Positions 11,396-22,637 of a DNA stretch of 64,000 nt are shown in pieces. The DNA lies in assembly GCF_019578655.1 (NCBI RefSeq), contig NC_063257.1, positions 29,502,362 through 29,566,361 on the forward strand, read 5' to 3'. The notes below the pieces were generated by a model. That model had not been told where the DNA came from. It ran no database searches and saw only the letters and a list, made by a program, of their open reading frames with translations. Source of the stretch: Ricinus communis (taxonomy: Eukaryota > Streptophyta > Magnoliopsida > Malpighiales > Euphorbiaceae). Within the stretch, counting starts at the first letter, position 1, and every line of letters begins with the position of its first letter. A program made the position numbers and the translations under genes.

Positions 11396-14300
11396 ATGGC
11401 AGCCTCATCTTCTAGATTCTCTAAACGTACCCCGATTGCACCCAACTAGGAGTTCTCACAATCGATTTCCCACTAGAATGACCTAGGGCTTATAAAGGAG
11501 AGGAAATTCCTCTCTTGGCGAATTGAACACTCGTCCGGTGTTTTCAGCCATCAGAGAGGTACTTTTGATTATTTCTTGTCACTTATATACTAGATATATG
11601 TGTTATTTGCTCAAAAATCATGAAAAATCATGAAAAAGCTAGAGAAAATTGAGTGTCCAAACTCACAAAACCAATCGATTCTATGTAGTGCCGATTCGGC
11701 TCTATGCTGAGCCAATCTGCTCTGCACAGTCCGAATCGACCGTGCATTGGTCAAAAACTAGTTTTTAGGGTGTTTTAGAGTAAAACAATAATATATTAAT
11801 GATATACTTGCTTATTTGGAGTCTTTTCGTGTGCGAATTGTGTTTAATACATGTGTTTATGCTTTTCCAGAGTGAAGTCGTATCGATCCGATTTGCCAAA
11901 AAATTTTATGGGGCCTGTGAGTGGTTTGACGAGCTCCTAGGTTCTGTCCAGGCTATGATCGGTGACACTGGCTCTCATCGGTTTGTGGCTACACTTTCTT
12001 CTGTTATTGGGAGGATATATCATACCTCCGTATACACGATGCTTGAAAGGTGGATGGATACCACCCACACCTTCCACACTTCGGTTGGTGAGCTGACATT
12101 GTCTTCTCTCTCTTTTACTGCTATCATAGGGATAGACTTCTCGAGTATCTCTGTGCCCTTTGACGACGCAATTCATGATTAGCCTTCCGATGTTCGGGAG
12201 TGCTATATTATGGATTTACTCGAGTTCTTTCCAGCGTGCAAGATACCCATTGTAATGCTTACCAGACCATTCCTCTTTTATTATAGAGGCTTCTTGCCTC
12301 GGAATGGTCGAGACGTGGATCAGATGGCCCGGGTGTCAGCATCCCTTTTTTGGATCTAGATATCAAGGGAAAATAAAAAAATCTATAATGAAAGTTACTA
12401 CATTCTTGGGTCTCAAGAGGTGAAGGACATGCAAACCCGAGGCTAGAGTTAAGGTTGATCCAGCTGGAATGACTTCTTTGAAATCAATTTGGACCTAATT
12501 GTTAGAAAAAAATTAAGTTTAAGGGTTACACGATAGTTGTTATAAAATCAGGGACTTAATTATAATTTTAAAACTTCCTCTACATAGAGCCGATTGGGAT
12601 TTTTGCACTCCAACATCATTTTTATGACGATTTCACGTCCATATACAAATTCTAAAAAGCTTCTTTGACGAAAATCACCATTTTTATCCACAATTATTTG
12701 AATTTCTTAAAAATAAAATGAGATATTTATCGATATTTCTAAAATCTATCACCTCCATTAGGGTTTCATTTGAAACCCTACCTCTATAAATAGTAAGAGG
12801 TGATTAGGGTTTTGAGGGGGAATGAAGAGCTGAAAATTGGCAGTAAGATCGATACTTGAGAGACATTGAGAAAGAAAAGATACAGAGAAGAACTAGAGAG
12901 AAAAGAAAGAAAAACACTATCGATTTCAGTTGATATTAGAGGATTCAAGCCAGGAAACAAGCCACTGAAGAAAGAACCTGTTTTTGGAAACTATTTCTAA
13001 ATTGACAGATGGTTTCTCTACACCAGATCCAACACTGGAATCCTACCCGGTCTTCGACTCAATTGAATCCTCATCAGTTGAGACTCGCAGATCCAACATT
13101 CACAGTGACAATCTAAAGTTTTCTTCAATCATACATTCACTATCATCATAAAATCTGTTATTTCGTTCTATTTTTGTCTTCTTTTAAGTATTTATATTTA
13201 GAAACATGTTTAGAATTTTGATTTATGATCACTATGATTAGGTTAGGGTTTCTTCAATCATACATTCACTATCATCATAAAATCGGTTCTTAGGTTTTTT
13301 TATCAGTTTAGGGTTTTGATCGTTTAATCGACTTTAGTTGCTTCTATTTTAATATTTTCATCTTATTTTCTTCTATTCCAATAGTTTTTAATGTTTGTGC
13401 ATGTGAATTTCGGGTATAGGGATGTGAAAACGTACTAACGAATGACGAAAATCAACTTGGAAGCCCTAGAGTCGATCAGCTGTTCATGCCCAACCAATAT
13501 GTTTTTACTTTTTGGACGATCTTTTGATGTATTTTGGCTTTTGTACAATTTTTAGGCCTTTTCCTTTTTGCAATCGTAGTTATAGGTTGGATTGTAATAA
13601 TTAGGTTTTACTTTCTGCATTTATTTTGTTTATATTATTTATGGTATGATTAATTAAAAATGTGATTATATGATTGATTAATTAAAATGGGTCACATAGA
13701 CTTAGACTTAAAACTGGATCCAACATGAATCTGGTAGTCTACTAGGCTAATTAATTCTAACTGGGTCTAAAACTCTAAAGTCTAAGTAAACTTAGCGGGC
13801 TTGGCATGCTTATTTAGGGTTTGGGCTTAATCAGAATTAGGATCACAATGAATGGGCCTTCTTATAGTAAGTAGCCCATTAGGTCTAAAGGCTGAAAATC
13901 AAAAGCATAACATGTAATTAGGCTAGACTAGATGGGCTACATGCATTATTAACTAGTAAATTAGGCTAACTATCCTAATATGGGTTGGGTTTAATTAAAA
14001 GGGGCTAGACTTAGGTGAATTATATGTGATGTTTGGTATGCCTGTGTATAAATTGCTTGCATTTATAAGGAATAATTTTTTAAATAATAAAATTAAAGAC
14101 TAATATACACAAATAAAAAAGTTGGCTTCCGGATCCGTCTCTAGACTCTATGGCGTAAGCTTCCTTATGGAATATGAGAAGCACCACTCATTAGTAAAAG
14201 TGTCTCGGTGATTACTCGGGTGGCGACTCCTATCTCCGCTCTAGTCTTAGTGACTAGTTAGCGTGTTCCCAATTAGGTTGAAAAGCCTTACAGTGCCATA

Positions 14301-15877
14301 GTTGCTAAAGACACCTGGGTGCGCGCCCGAAACCGCCGCCCATACTAGGCCTTCTTACTATATCTTTTTAGGACTACCTTATTCAGTGACTCCGAAAATT
14401 TACTAAACTTTCACTATCTGGCCCCTCTACAGGATCTAGACTAGGTCTCCTCTTACAATTGAGGGTCAGCAGCTTTCGCTTATCTGTACCACTAGATGAA
14501 CATCACTATCCACAAGACTAAGAGGATATACAGCTTCTGGCACACCGTTCATGTAAGTTCCACTCTATCTTTTTTTTTTTTATTTCTGCACTGTCCCCTT
14601 TAATTTGCATCACGACCACTGACTTTTGTTTTGCAGGTCTAGGTCTTAAAGATTGGCCTTCTGGTGGGCTCATAACCCATCCGAACATCACGAGCGTTTC
14701 CTCGTTTGAGTCACTAGGCTCAACCATGTGTTCCATTAGAGTGGGCTCAGATCCATATGCACTGCATATGGATCAACTCCCTAACCTGGGACAAGGTAAA
14801 CAAAAATTCACTAGTCATATTGTAATTTATATGTAATCACTTACCTTTCCAATTTATAGATTTGTAGCAATTGGCTGGGAGAGCATCGTCATTGGAATCC
14901 TTATATGCTTTCTCTTGTTGACCTAGAGCATAGGAGGATCTTATTAGCCAGACCTGCCAGTTGGGCGTGTATTTGGGCGAAAGGATCTATGGATGGGAGC
15001 AAGGCCCCAACAAACGTGAGTCCCCTTGTCTCCACCCCTCTCTATGTTCTAGACAATGGATCTCAATGGGGAGGAGCTAGCGTCATACTTAGCGAGATAT
15101 GATGAGCTTGAGGATCTCTCTATCCGATCTCTGAGGATAAACTATGCCTCTTTCATTCCTCGATTGCTAAGGATTGTGTCGTTTAATGATGACACCATGG
15201 CTCAAGTATTTCTTTTAACTTACTTTGTTAAATCTTTTATTTTTCTTTATTTTGCTTATTTATCCAATAATTTTGTCTGTAGTTCATTCGTCTTGCCCCT
15301 GCTGCTCTTGAGCTGACAGAAGGGCGATCTGCCCGACGCTCTAAGCGCTCCCATATCTCGAGTTCCTCTATTGGTGCTGCCTCTAAAGCACCTCCTACAG
15401 TCACATCGGACGTGATTATAGGGAGCGTCCCATTCCTCCCTGATCCGATGGTCATATACCGGAGTCCTCATGGTGCGATAGAGCACCGGCTTGCCATGGA
15501 GCACTACCTTCTACTAGAGTTTACTCTGAGTACTTGTACACACGTAAGTAACATTCTCCTTTTTATTTTGACGTCCCTTTCTCCTTAAATTTTAGTAACA
15601 CGTAAAAGTAATTGCACTGGTTTAGAGGGACAAGAGGGCAATTCTTCATCCTCAATGAGGATTGGTGGGTAAGAATAGAAAATGTTTTATGAAATGCAAT
15701 ATGTATGCATGTATAAAACGTATTCACTTGCAAGGGCAGGTGGATGACTGGCAGCATCATGCTCAACAACGCAGGACCAATACTCTAACGCTTCAGTTGT
15801 CTAACTTGCAAACTCAAGGGATGCCCATCAATTCAAATGGCGGGACAGAGAAATCAGGAGAGAACCCCGGCTTTTGA
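11396..15877 (+). pseudogene. Antisense plant mobile domain gene in element C, split by a solo LTR
   Basis: This is the homologue of the gene at 1416-3930. It starts MAASSSRFSKRTP at 11396. The main PMD exon follows an acceptor CTTTTCCAG at 11871 and encodes VVSIRFAKKFYGACEWFDEL and then LERWMDTTHTFHTSVGELTL (about 12035-12100). A 2011-bp solo LTR (12334-14344) interrupts the exon, after which the coding region resumes (PMD-like residues through 14550). Introns with GT...AG ends are visible at 14553-14636 and 14796-14859, another ends near 15281, and a donor GTAAGT lies at 15544. The 3' exon encodes RQRRTNTLTLQLSNLQ-like helical sequence to a stop at 15877. Stops, such as after the 12179 region, show decay. 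Function is unknown; PMD proteins occur both in transposons and in host silencing factors such as MAIN. Confidence 0.75.
12334..14344 (+). repeat. Solo LTR of the same gypsy family, inserted in the antisense gene
   Basis: This is 2011 bp, plus orientation, starting TGTCAGCATCC and ending CCGCCGCCCATA (CCCACA in other copies). It aligns inverted to 8694-10856. Its TATA box CCTCTATAAATAG is at 12781-12792. Flanks are CCGGG (12329-12333) and CTAGG (14345-14349). The two differences are exactly those expected from CpG deamination (CG to TA), so they can be read as a decayed 5-bp target duplication. The flanking exon sequence rejoins cleanly when compared with the uninterrupted copy at 2390-2410. 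No PBS or internal region follows, so it is a solo LTR. Confidence 0.82.
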
Positions 15878-16084
15878 TTTTTCTGTCATTGCTTGTATTT
15901 TTATTTTTATAACTTTCTTGTAAAACTCGACTTTTGATATATAAAGTTTCACACTTTTGGCACATGCATTGTCATCATCTCCTTCTTGATATTGTCTATT
16001 TTGAGTGTATAAATGACCGATGCCAAGAAAACATCAAAAACTCCTTCAAAAGACCGAAAAGCAGCTTGATGACATCATAGAGCC

Positions 16085-16200
16085 AATTAGTTGTGTACTA
16101 AGCCGGTTTGGCTGTGCGCACAACTGATCAGCTGTATGATAAGCCGATTCGGCTCTGCAGCCGTAGAGTCCGAATAAATCACTGATTGAAGCCTATAAAT
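16085..16200 (+). promoter_or_regulatory. Dyad-motif cluster and TATA box of second antisense gene
   Basis: CCTATAAATACAC (TATA at 16193-16200) is preceded within 110 bp by four AGCC/GGCT dyad motifs (AGAGCCAATTAG, AGCCGGTTTGGCT, CTGATCAGCTG, AGCCGATTCGGCT). Because an ATG at 16205 lies too close to the TATA box, the next in-frame ATG at 16259 is the more likely start. This is promoter architecture on the plus strand, against the direction of the host retrotransposon. Confidence 0.55.
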
Positions 16201-16258
16201 ACACATGCACCCCTCATACTTCCCCATACATGATTTTCATCTTCAGAATTCAAAAAAT

Positions 16259-17483
16259 ATGTCCCATAAAAGTGCCAAAAGCCTACAAACCCTTCTCAAA
16301 ACCCTAACTAGTGATGATTGGATCAAACTTGGGAAAGCCATGCAACATACTAAACTTGATTATTGGTTTCTTCATTCTACTGTTAACTTTTAGTGTCAAA
16401 AAGACCATGTTTTTAGATTCAATGGGTAAGAGCTATACCCCATAAATGAAGAGTTCTCTGCCATTCTTAGAGGCCCTATGGATTCCTCTTATCTGATTGC
16501 TTTACCAAGGCTTGATGATTCTTTTCCTAGCAAACTGGTGCAATTTTTTTACATGCCCCCAATTGAAGTACTTTTTCATTCTGTTGGTGAGCACATTACC
16601 CTTACCTTTCTAATCTCTTGTTGTGAGAAGAAAGAAAAAGGAGCACCTACTTGGATTCAGATGTTGGGCTTTTGTCCTTATGCCCAATTTCTACTAATTT
16701 CACCTCAAGAAGGGGGAGATATCAAGATTTCTAGCATCATTGATCAAGTGGAGCATGGAGCAGATCTTATACCCATCATTCTGTCTGAAACTATCATTGG
16801 GTTATATATCTACAAAACCCATCAGCGGTTTGGAGGCAACCTTATTTTCTTACAGGTATACAACCAAATCTCTTTTTTTCCTTTATTATTCTTGCCTTAA
16901 CTTTTGCCTAAGCCGCCCTTTCGGATTTTTAACTTAGCAGACTCTATTTTTACTTAAGCCGCCCTTTCGGTTTTCAACTTAGCTTTCTCTTTTTTATTTT
17001 CTTTTCTTCCTTTTCTTTTTCATTTTCTTTTGCAGATTTAGTTGTGCGAAAAGCTTCAAATACTGACCATCCTAAGGAACATTGATAAATACGAGCCAAA
17101 ATACGTGCAGGTTTGATCAGTTGCCACCCCGTAGGACCATGATGGTTGGATCTCTTGGAAGAAGGGCATCACAAATAAACTTATTTGATGGTCATGTCCC
17201 TAGTGGAGGATCAAGCATGTCAAACTTAAGGTGGACAATGATTGTGTGCCTTTACCTGGATTGCAGGCATCCACTTTCTACACACTTTCAAGACTTTACC
17301 ACCAGCATGAGCATAAGTAAACGGATTTTAGAATTCTCTCTTGAATTTGAAGGCTTCCCACTCAGACAAGATTTTCTAGAAAAGATGGAGAGACTCTGGC
17401 CTCGTCAGGACATAGAGCGCAACCTTAACTTTGAAGGCGATTTGACCATAAATGATTACTACAAAGCTTGGGTCGAGCTTTAG
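16259..17483 (+). pseudogene. Second antisense gene in element C, possibly DUF7745-like
   Basis: Plus-strand gene starting MSHKSAKSLQTLL at 16259. After a stop near 16393 it continues with HVFRFNG and ELYPINEEFSAILRGP (about 16405-16470), and an open stretch from 16478. The F.F...EL.P..EE...IL..P pattern resembles the DUF7745 family, retrotransposon-associated proteins often listed beside the plant mobile domain. A GTATAC...TTGCAG intron spans 16856-17035. The open frame 17082-17483 (ending DYYKAWVEL) may be the distal exon or lie in another frame. I am not sure of the family. Two visible stops or frame changes mark it as decayed. Its own TATA box and splice sites suggest a captured gene copied antisense. 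Confidence 0.45.
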
Positions 17484-17879
17484 ATTACCACTTCTCCTGA
17501 ATTCGTAAGGTTCAAGAGGACTCGAGAGCTAGCTGCTGATTTTAAAGATGCAGATGTAAATGCAAAGAAGATGAGAAGATGAGAAATATGTTTCTTTTTA
17601 GATCTCATTCATTTTGGTTAGTACTTTAGCTTAGTTTTCCTTTTCAGTTAGTGCGCAAGGTAATAAATAGATATATGTATGTTTGATAAGAATTCTAAAT
17701 AACTTATTCATTTAATAGAGGCCCAAATGGCTACATTTTGATTTCTCATGATACAAATCCTCTCATCAGCTAGTCTTTTAAGATCTTCTAACTGATTATT
17801 TTCTCTCATTGCCTTGATTTTTGCCTGATTGGCCCTTTTTGGATTTTTCGATCAGCAGGCTATTTTTCTCTATACATGA

Positions 17880-18980
17880 TATTTCTTTATACCGTCTAGG
17901 TTGATTGGCTCGGGGAACTCATTTTTCTCCAAATTCGAGATCTTAGTGGCACCTTTAGGCATGATTTTCTTTACCAAGTATGGGCCTTCCTAATTAGGCT
18001 TGAACTTGCCTCTTGGGTCAAACATGGTAGGTCTTGTGTGTTTCAATACTAAATCTCTAACTCTAATCTTCCCTAGCTTTACTTTCTTATTGAATGCTCT
18101 AGCTATCTATTTCTGGTACAATTACATGTGGTATAGGGCTTTCATCCTCTTTTGATCAACCAAAGCCAATTGTTAGTACCTGCTCAACCCATTAGTATGC
18201 TGATATTTCCGCCTCTAATATAACCCTCAAAGATTTCAGTTCTGACTCAATTGGTGAGACTGCTTTAGCCCCATAAACTAAAGAGTATAGAGTCTATCCG
18301 GTCGATGTTCGCTCAGTTGTTCGATACCCCCAAAGTGCAAAAGGTAATCGGAACGAACAATCCTTATGATTTCATACCATCTTTAAGAGTATTTTTTTAA
18401 GTTCTTGTTGGCTGCTTCCACCGTTTCATTTGCTTGAGGTCTGTACGGAGAAGACCTGTGATCCTCGATCTTGTATTTTGCTAACAAGTTCGCTGTTTTG
18501 CCCATGAACTGCATGCCATTATCGATTACAACGTGATATGAGACTCCATATCTGTAGATTAGAATCCTCTCTATAAACTTAGCCATCTATCTTGCCCCCA
18601 TAGTAGTGAATGACTCAGCCTTAATCCACTTAGAGAAATAGTCGATTGCCACCACTATGTATCTATGACCATTTAGAGGAGGTTTTATCTCTCTGATGAT
18701 GTCGATCCCCTAAGTTGCAAAAGGCCATGGAGATGTCAAGTTATGTAACTCAGTCGGAGGTACATGACTCAGGTTGTTATAAAGTTGGCACTCATGGCAT
18801 TTCCTTACCAGAGCTATAAAATCCTTTTCCGTTGTTAACTAGTAATAACCTTGACGCATAATCTTTCAAGTTAACACTATTTCATTCATATGAGGCATGC
18901 ATACTCCTTTATGCCTCTCTTACATCACTACCTGTGCTTCTAACTTGGAAACACATCGGAGCTGGACACCTAAAGCCACT
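17880..18980 (-). pseudogene. Integrase of gypsy element C
   Basis: The minus strand matches the integrase of element A. A decayed HHCC region lies near 18720-18960. The core at 18383-18700 shows IDIIREIKPPLNGH-like sequence, HVVIDNGMQF (second Asp) and NETVEAANKNLKK (Glu). The C-terminal domain near 17900-18120 has the KQTRP/NWEGPYLV-like block. Stops interrupt every part, so it is inactive. Confidence 0.8.
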
Positions 18981-19159
18981 CTTCTATACAAGACCCCTCC
19001 ATGGCTGAGGTGATTTTTAGCCTGTATCCGTAGCGCGTATCTATCCTTTGCAATCGATTCTTTAGGATATACCCTGCCTTCTATAAACCTCTTTAGATCA
19101 TAGACCTATGGCTTCTTTTCTGGTTCTATCTGGACTTACATTACTCGATTTTCTTGAAA

Positions 19160-19633
19160 TCAAGGTGCTACCGACTTCATGATCAATAATAGCTTCATTG
19201 GAATTTGTGAGGGGTTGTCCCACATTGATGATAGGGTGGCTAGCGCATCTGTCATTTGATTCTCATCTTGCGGTAGGTGTATGAATGAACACTTAGAAAA
19301 ATTACAAACCAAAGTCCTGAAGTGATTAACATATGGTTTCAATCTTCCCTCTTTCACATCCCATTCCTCAATGGCTTGTTGGATCACTAGTATGCAATCC
19401 CTATAGACCATTAGCGGCTTCGCTCTTGCTACTACCATCGCCTCTAATCCAAATAAAGATGCTCCATACTTCACCATTTTATTAGTCACTTTAAAGTTCA
19501 ATCTCTTAGCCTTTGGTAGCATTTTTCCTTCCAACGTGATCAAAACTACCCTTAAACCTACACCTCTCGTGTTCACAGCTCCATTGAAGTACATTTTTCC
19601 ATTCATGAATTTCGATTGTCCCCAGATTCTCAT
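19160..19633 (-). pseudogene. Archaeal-type RNase H of element C
   Basis: An open minus-strand stretch of 157 codons contains MYFNGAVNTRGVGLRVVLI, TNKMVKYGASLFGLE and CSFIHLPQDENQMTDALATL. Compared with element A the first catalytic Asp (YFDGA) is Asn (YFNGA) and the Glu of MVEY is Lys (MVKY), so catalysis would be lost although the frame is open. The final Asp (MTDALA) remains. The family is the second RNase H of Tat-lineage pol. Confidence 0.82.
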
Positions 19634-19959
19634 TAGAGAACTCTAGATCCCAAGAGTCATCTCCTTCAATCGTGTTTTTAGCTAAAAACTATATTACAAC
19701 CCTACCCTTGACTATCTTCTTGGTGAAGTACTTGATGTTGAATTCTGTTAGGGGCACTAACCATCTAGCCAGCTTTCCTATAAGAGATGAAACTTCGAAT
19801 AGGTATTTCAGCGGATCTATTTTTTAAATCGCTTTACCCTATAAGATTGGAAATAATGTCCCAAGTTTCTTGTAGCCCATATCATGGCTAGACACATCTT
19901 TTCTACGAGGTTACCGACTCATAAGGTAGCAACTTCTTACTAAGATAATAAATTGCATG

Positions 19960-21010
19960 CTTCACGCCATTGAGTCCATATTGTGCTACCATCGCCCCTA
20001 TGACTTCCTCTTCCAAGGCCAAGTATAGAATTAATGATTTTCCATCCTTCGGTGGCTTTAGTACTGGCGGCTTCATTAGATACTCTTTAATATTATTACA
20101 GGCTCTCTAACAGTGTTCATCCCATACAACGAGTTGGTGTTTCCTCAAGAGTTTGAATATAGGATTACAAACCATTGTGTGCTTGGAAATGAACCTGCTA
20201 ATGTATTGTAGGCATCCTAGAAATCCTCTGACTTCTTTCTCAGTCTTTGGCGTTGGCATCTCTTAAATAGCCTTTACCTTGTCCAGATCGATCTATATTC
20301 CCTACTGACTCACTATATATCCCAACAGCTTACCCGACGTTACCCTAAGTACACTTTTCTTCGGATTGACCCTTAGGTTATACCTTTTCACTTGTCCTAA
20401 GAACTTATCAAGAGCCTAGAAATGCCCTTCCCTTGTCTCAAACTTTACTATCATCTCATCTACATATACCTCCACCTCTTTGTGTATTATGTCATGGCAC
20501 AAAGTGGTGGCTGCTCTTTGATAAGCTGCCCTTGCATTCTTTAGTCCAAAAGGCATAACTTTTAGTAGTATATCCCCTATTCAGTGATGAACAACGTCTT
20601 CATCTTGTCTACTATTATTATCATGATCTGGTTGTACCTGGAGAAACCATTCGGGAAAGAATACATAGCACTTAAAGCTACACTGTCAACTATTTTGTCT
20701 GTGTGAGAAAAAGGAAAGTCATCCTTAGGGCATTGCCTTGTTCAGGTCCCGATAATCCACGCACATTCTTACCTTACCATCCTCCTTTGGAATTGGGACG
20801 ATGTTCGCCAACCATTCGGAATAGTCCACTACGTCGAGGAAATTAGCTTTTACCTGCTTAGCAACTTCTTCCTAAATCTTCTCTACCCATTCGGGCCTTA
20901 GCGCTCTCATTCTCTACTTGACTGGCTTGACCTGTGGGTAAGTTAGAATGTGGTGCTGCTATCTCTCTATCCAGCCCTAGCATGTTGTCGTAAGACCAAG
21001 CAAATACCTC
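19960..21010 (-). pseudogene. Reverse transcriptase and RNase H of element C
   Basis: The minus strand shows scattered RT motifs across frames: an AWSYDNMLGLDREIA start near 21000, CVDYRDLN-like sequence near 20765, the FGLKNA block near 20550, the catalytic box read as EVYVDEMIVK near 20465 (YVDD changed to YVDE), and RNase H residues near 20100-20230 (HTMVCNPIF, VVWDEHC). No open frame over 60 codons remains. It is the counterpart of 6740-7710. Confidence 0.75.
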
Positions 21011-21471
21011 TTTTTTTCTATTATTTTCTCTAATTCTCTCCTTTCCTTAAGAGTTATATAATGAGCTATCGCAATATTCCTTGGATTCTCATTTGCATCT
21101 AAATTAAATAAGTCAAATTCTACGGAATTGATGTCAAACATGCATGTGTCATGATTATCAAAATACGCACCACCATCAGGAAAAACATCGCACAAGTAAG
21201 TAAAATTATCATTCATATCGTTGATATTTGAAATAAAAGAAGCGTCGTCCTCATAAAGATTTGATATTATTATATCGTCATAAAATATATTAATGATACT
21301 CTCCTCTATCAGGGCACCTGGCTCTTGTTGATTCAGCTTCTTAGGCAGAGTAGTGAATTCTTCCAACTTCTGTTCCTCAACATTGGTGGTGACCTTCTCA
21401 TGGAATTTTTTTATACTCAACTTGACCATCCCGTCGACGATCAAATTCTTGAATATCACAAACCCTAGCAC
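20977..21471 (-). pseudogene. Protease-RT linker of element C pol
   Basis: An open stretch of 164 codons, strongly acidic (NIFYDDIIISNLYEDDASFI, NINDMNDNF), runs into the start of RT (LTTTC at the end). Acidic linkers of this kind lie between protease and RT in Ogre/Tat polyproteins. No catalytic motif is seen. Confidence 0.55.
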
Positions 21472-21949
21472 CTCAGTCCCAGATATTATAATAGGTTCAG
21501 GCTACTGAGAGTAAGTCTTGTACTCCTAAAAAAATATGTCTTTTAGAGTCTTATCCTTTGGGTTGCCCTCATCTTCATCCTTATGGTAACCCAGCCCATG
21601 TCGAGTCTTCTAACCTTTGAAATTTGGTAGCTCTATGTTACCCTGCTAGTTCTTCCCTAGCCTCATTCCAGGCATGAAATCCATCTCTTTAAACATGCTG
21701 GCTACTTTAGGATCCATCTAGTCCTCGTAGAGAACAATAACTTAGGATCCAATAGGGGCCTTCAGCTCCTTCAGAGCTTCCTGAATAGCCGAGACAACCT
21801 TACTACCTTCAATGTTAATGGTTACCATTTCGCCTTCATAATGGAACTTAACCTTCTGATGTACAATGGAAGGCACTCTTCCTAGGGCATGAACCATGCA
21901 TATCCAATAACAATACAAAAGTTACTAGGATGTCCAAGATAGTGAATTC

Positions 21950-22400
21950 CACCCAAGATTCAATAGGACCCGTCTTCACCAGTCTAAGAACTTTTCTTCC
22001 ACATCTCTCTTTGTCTCATCATAAGCTCTTATCACCATATATGATGGCTTCAAGTCTTTCACAGTCATCCCCAGCTTAGGGAGTATACGAGAAGGACACA
22101 TATTGATGGCCGACCCATCATCTACCATCACACATGGAGTCCTCTTCCCTTTCACCTCTGCTGCAATATAGAGAGCCTTGTTGCAGTCTCTTCCCTCAAG
22201 TGGTAGGTCCTCATCCGAGAAAGTGATAATCCCGGTGGTTTTGTCAATTACTGTTTTGATCATCTCCTCGGGGATAGCCATTATGCTAATGCTTATACTA
22301 GACAAGGCTTCGATTAAAGCCTTTTTATAATCTGATGAGTACATAAGCAGCTTCCAGATATCAGCTATCTTCCTTTCTTTCTTCAGCTACTCTAGTAATC
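21950..22400 (-). pseudogene. Retropepsin-like protease of element C
   Basis: The minus-strand frame at 21976-22344 contains TFSDEDLPLEGRDCNKALYI then CVMVDDGSAINMCPSRILPK. The last part is the flap/active-site region of an aspartic retropepsin of Tat type (family form D-N-G-S-A-L-N). The active-site triplet reads DDG, with the Asp present. It is broken downstream by stops. The enzyme would cleave the Gag-Pol polyprotein. Confidence 0.75.
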
Positions 22401-22637
22401 GATTATCCCCTTCAAGAACTTTCTTGACCTGCTTCAGTTCTTAAACCCTCGTGTCCACTAACTCAGATTTTTGTCAGAGTCGTTGTCTGCGTTGATATCT
22501 TTTGCCCTGGCATCTTAGACCTCACACTCATCTTTGGAACTATACCAAATTTTTATAGCCATGACTGACTTCATTTCTCTTTCCTTCCAAACCTCTATAA
22601 GAAAAGGCTCACAAGTTGCTTGCTCATTGTCTGACCC

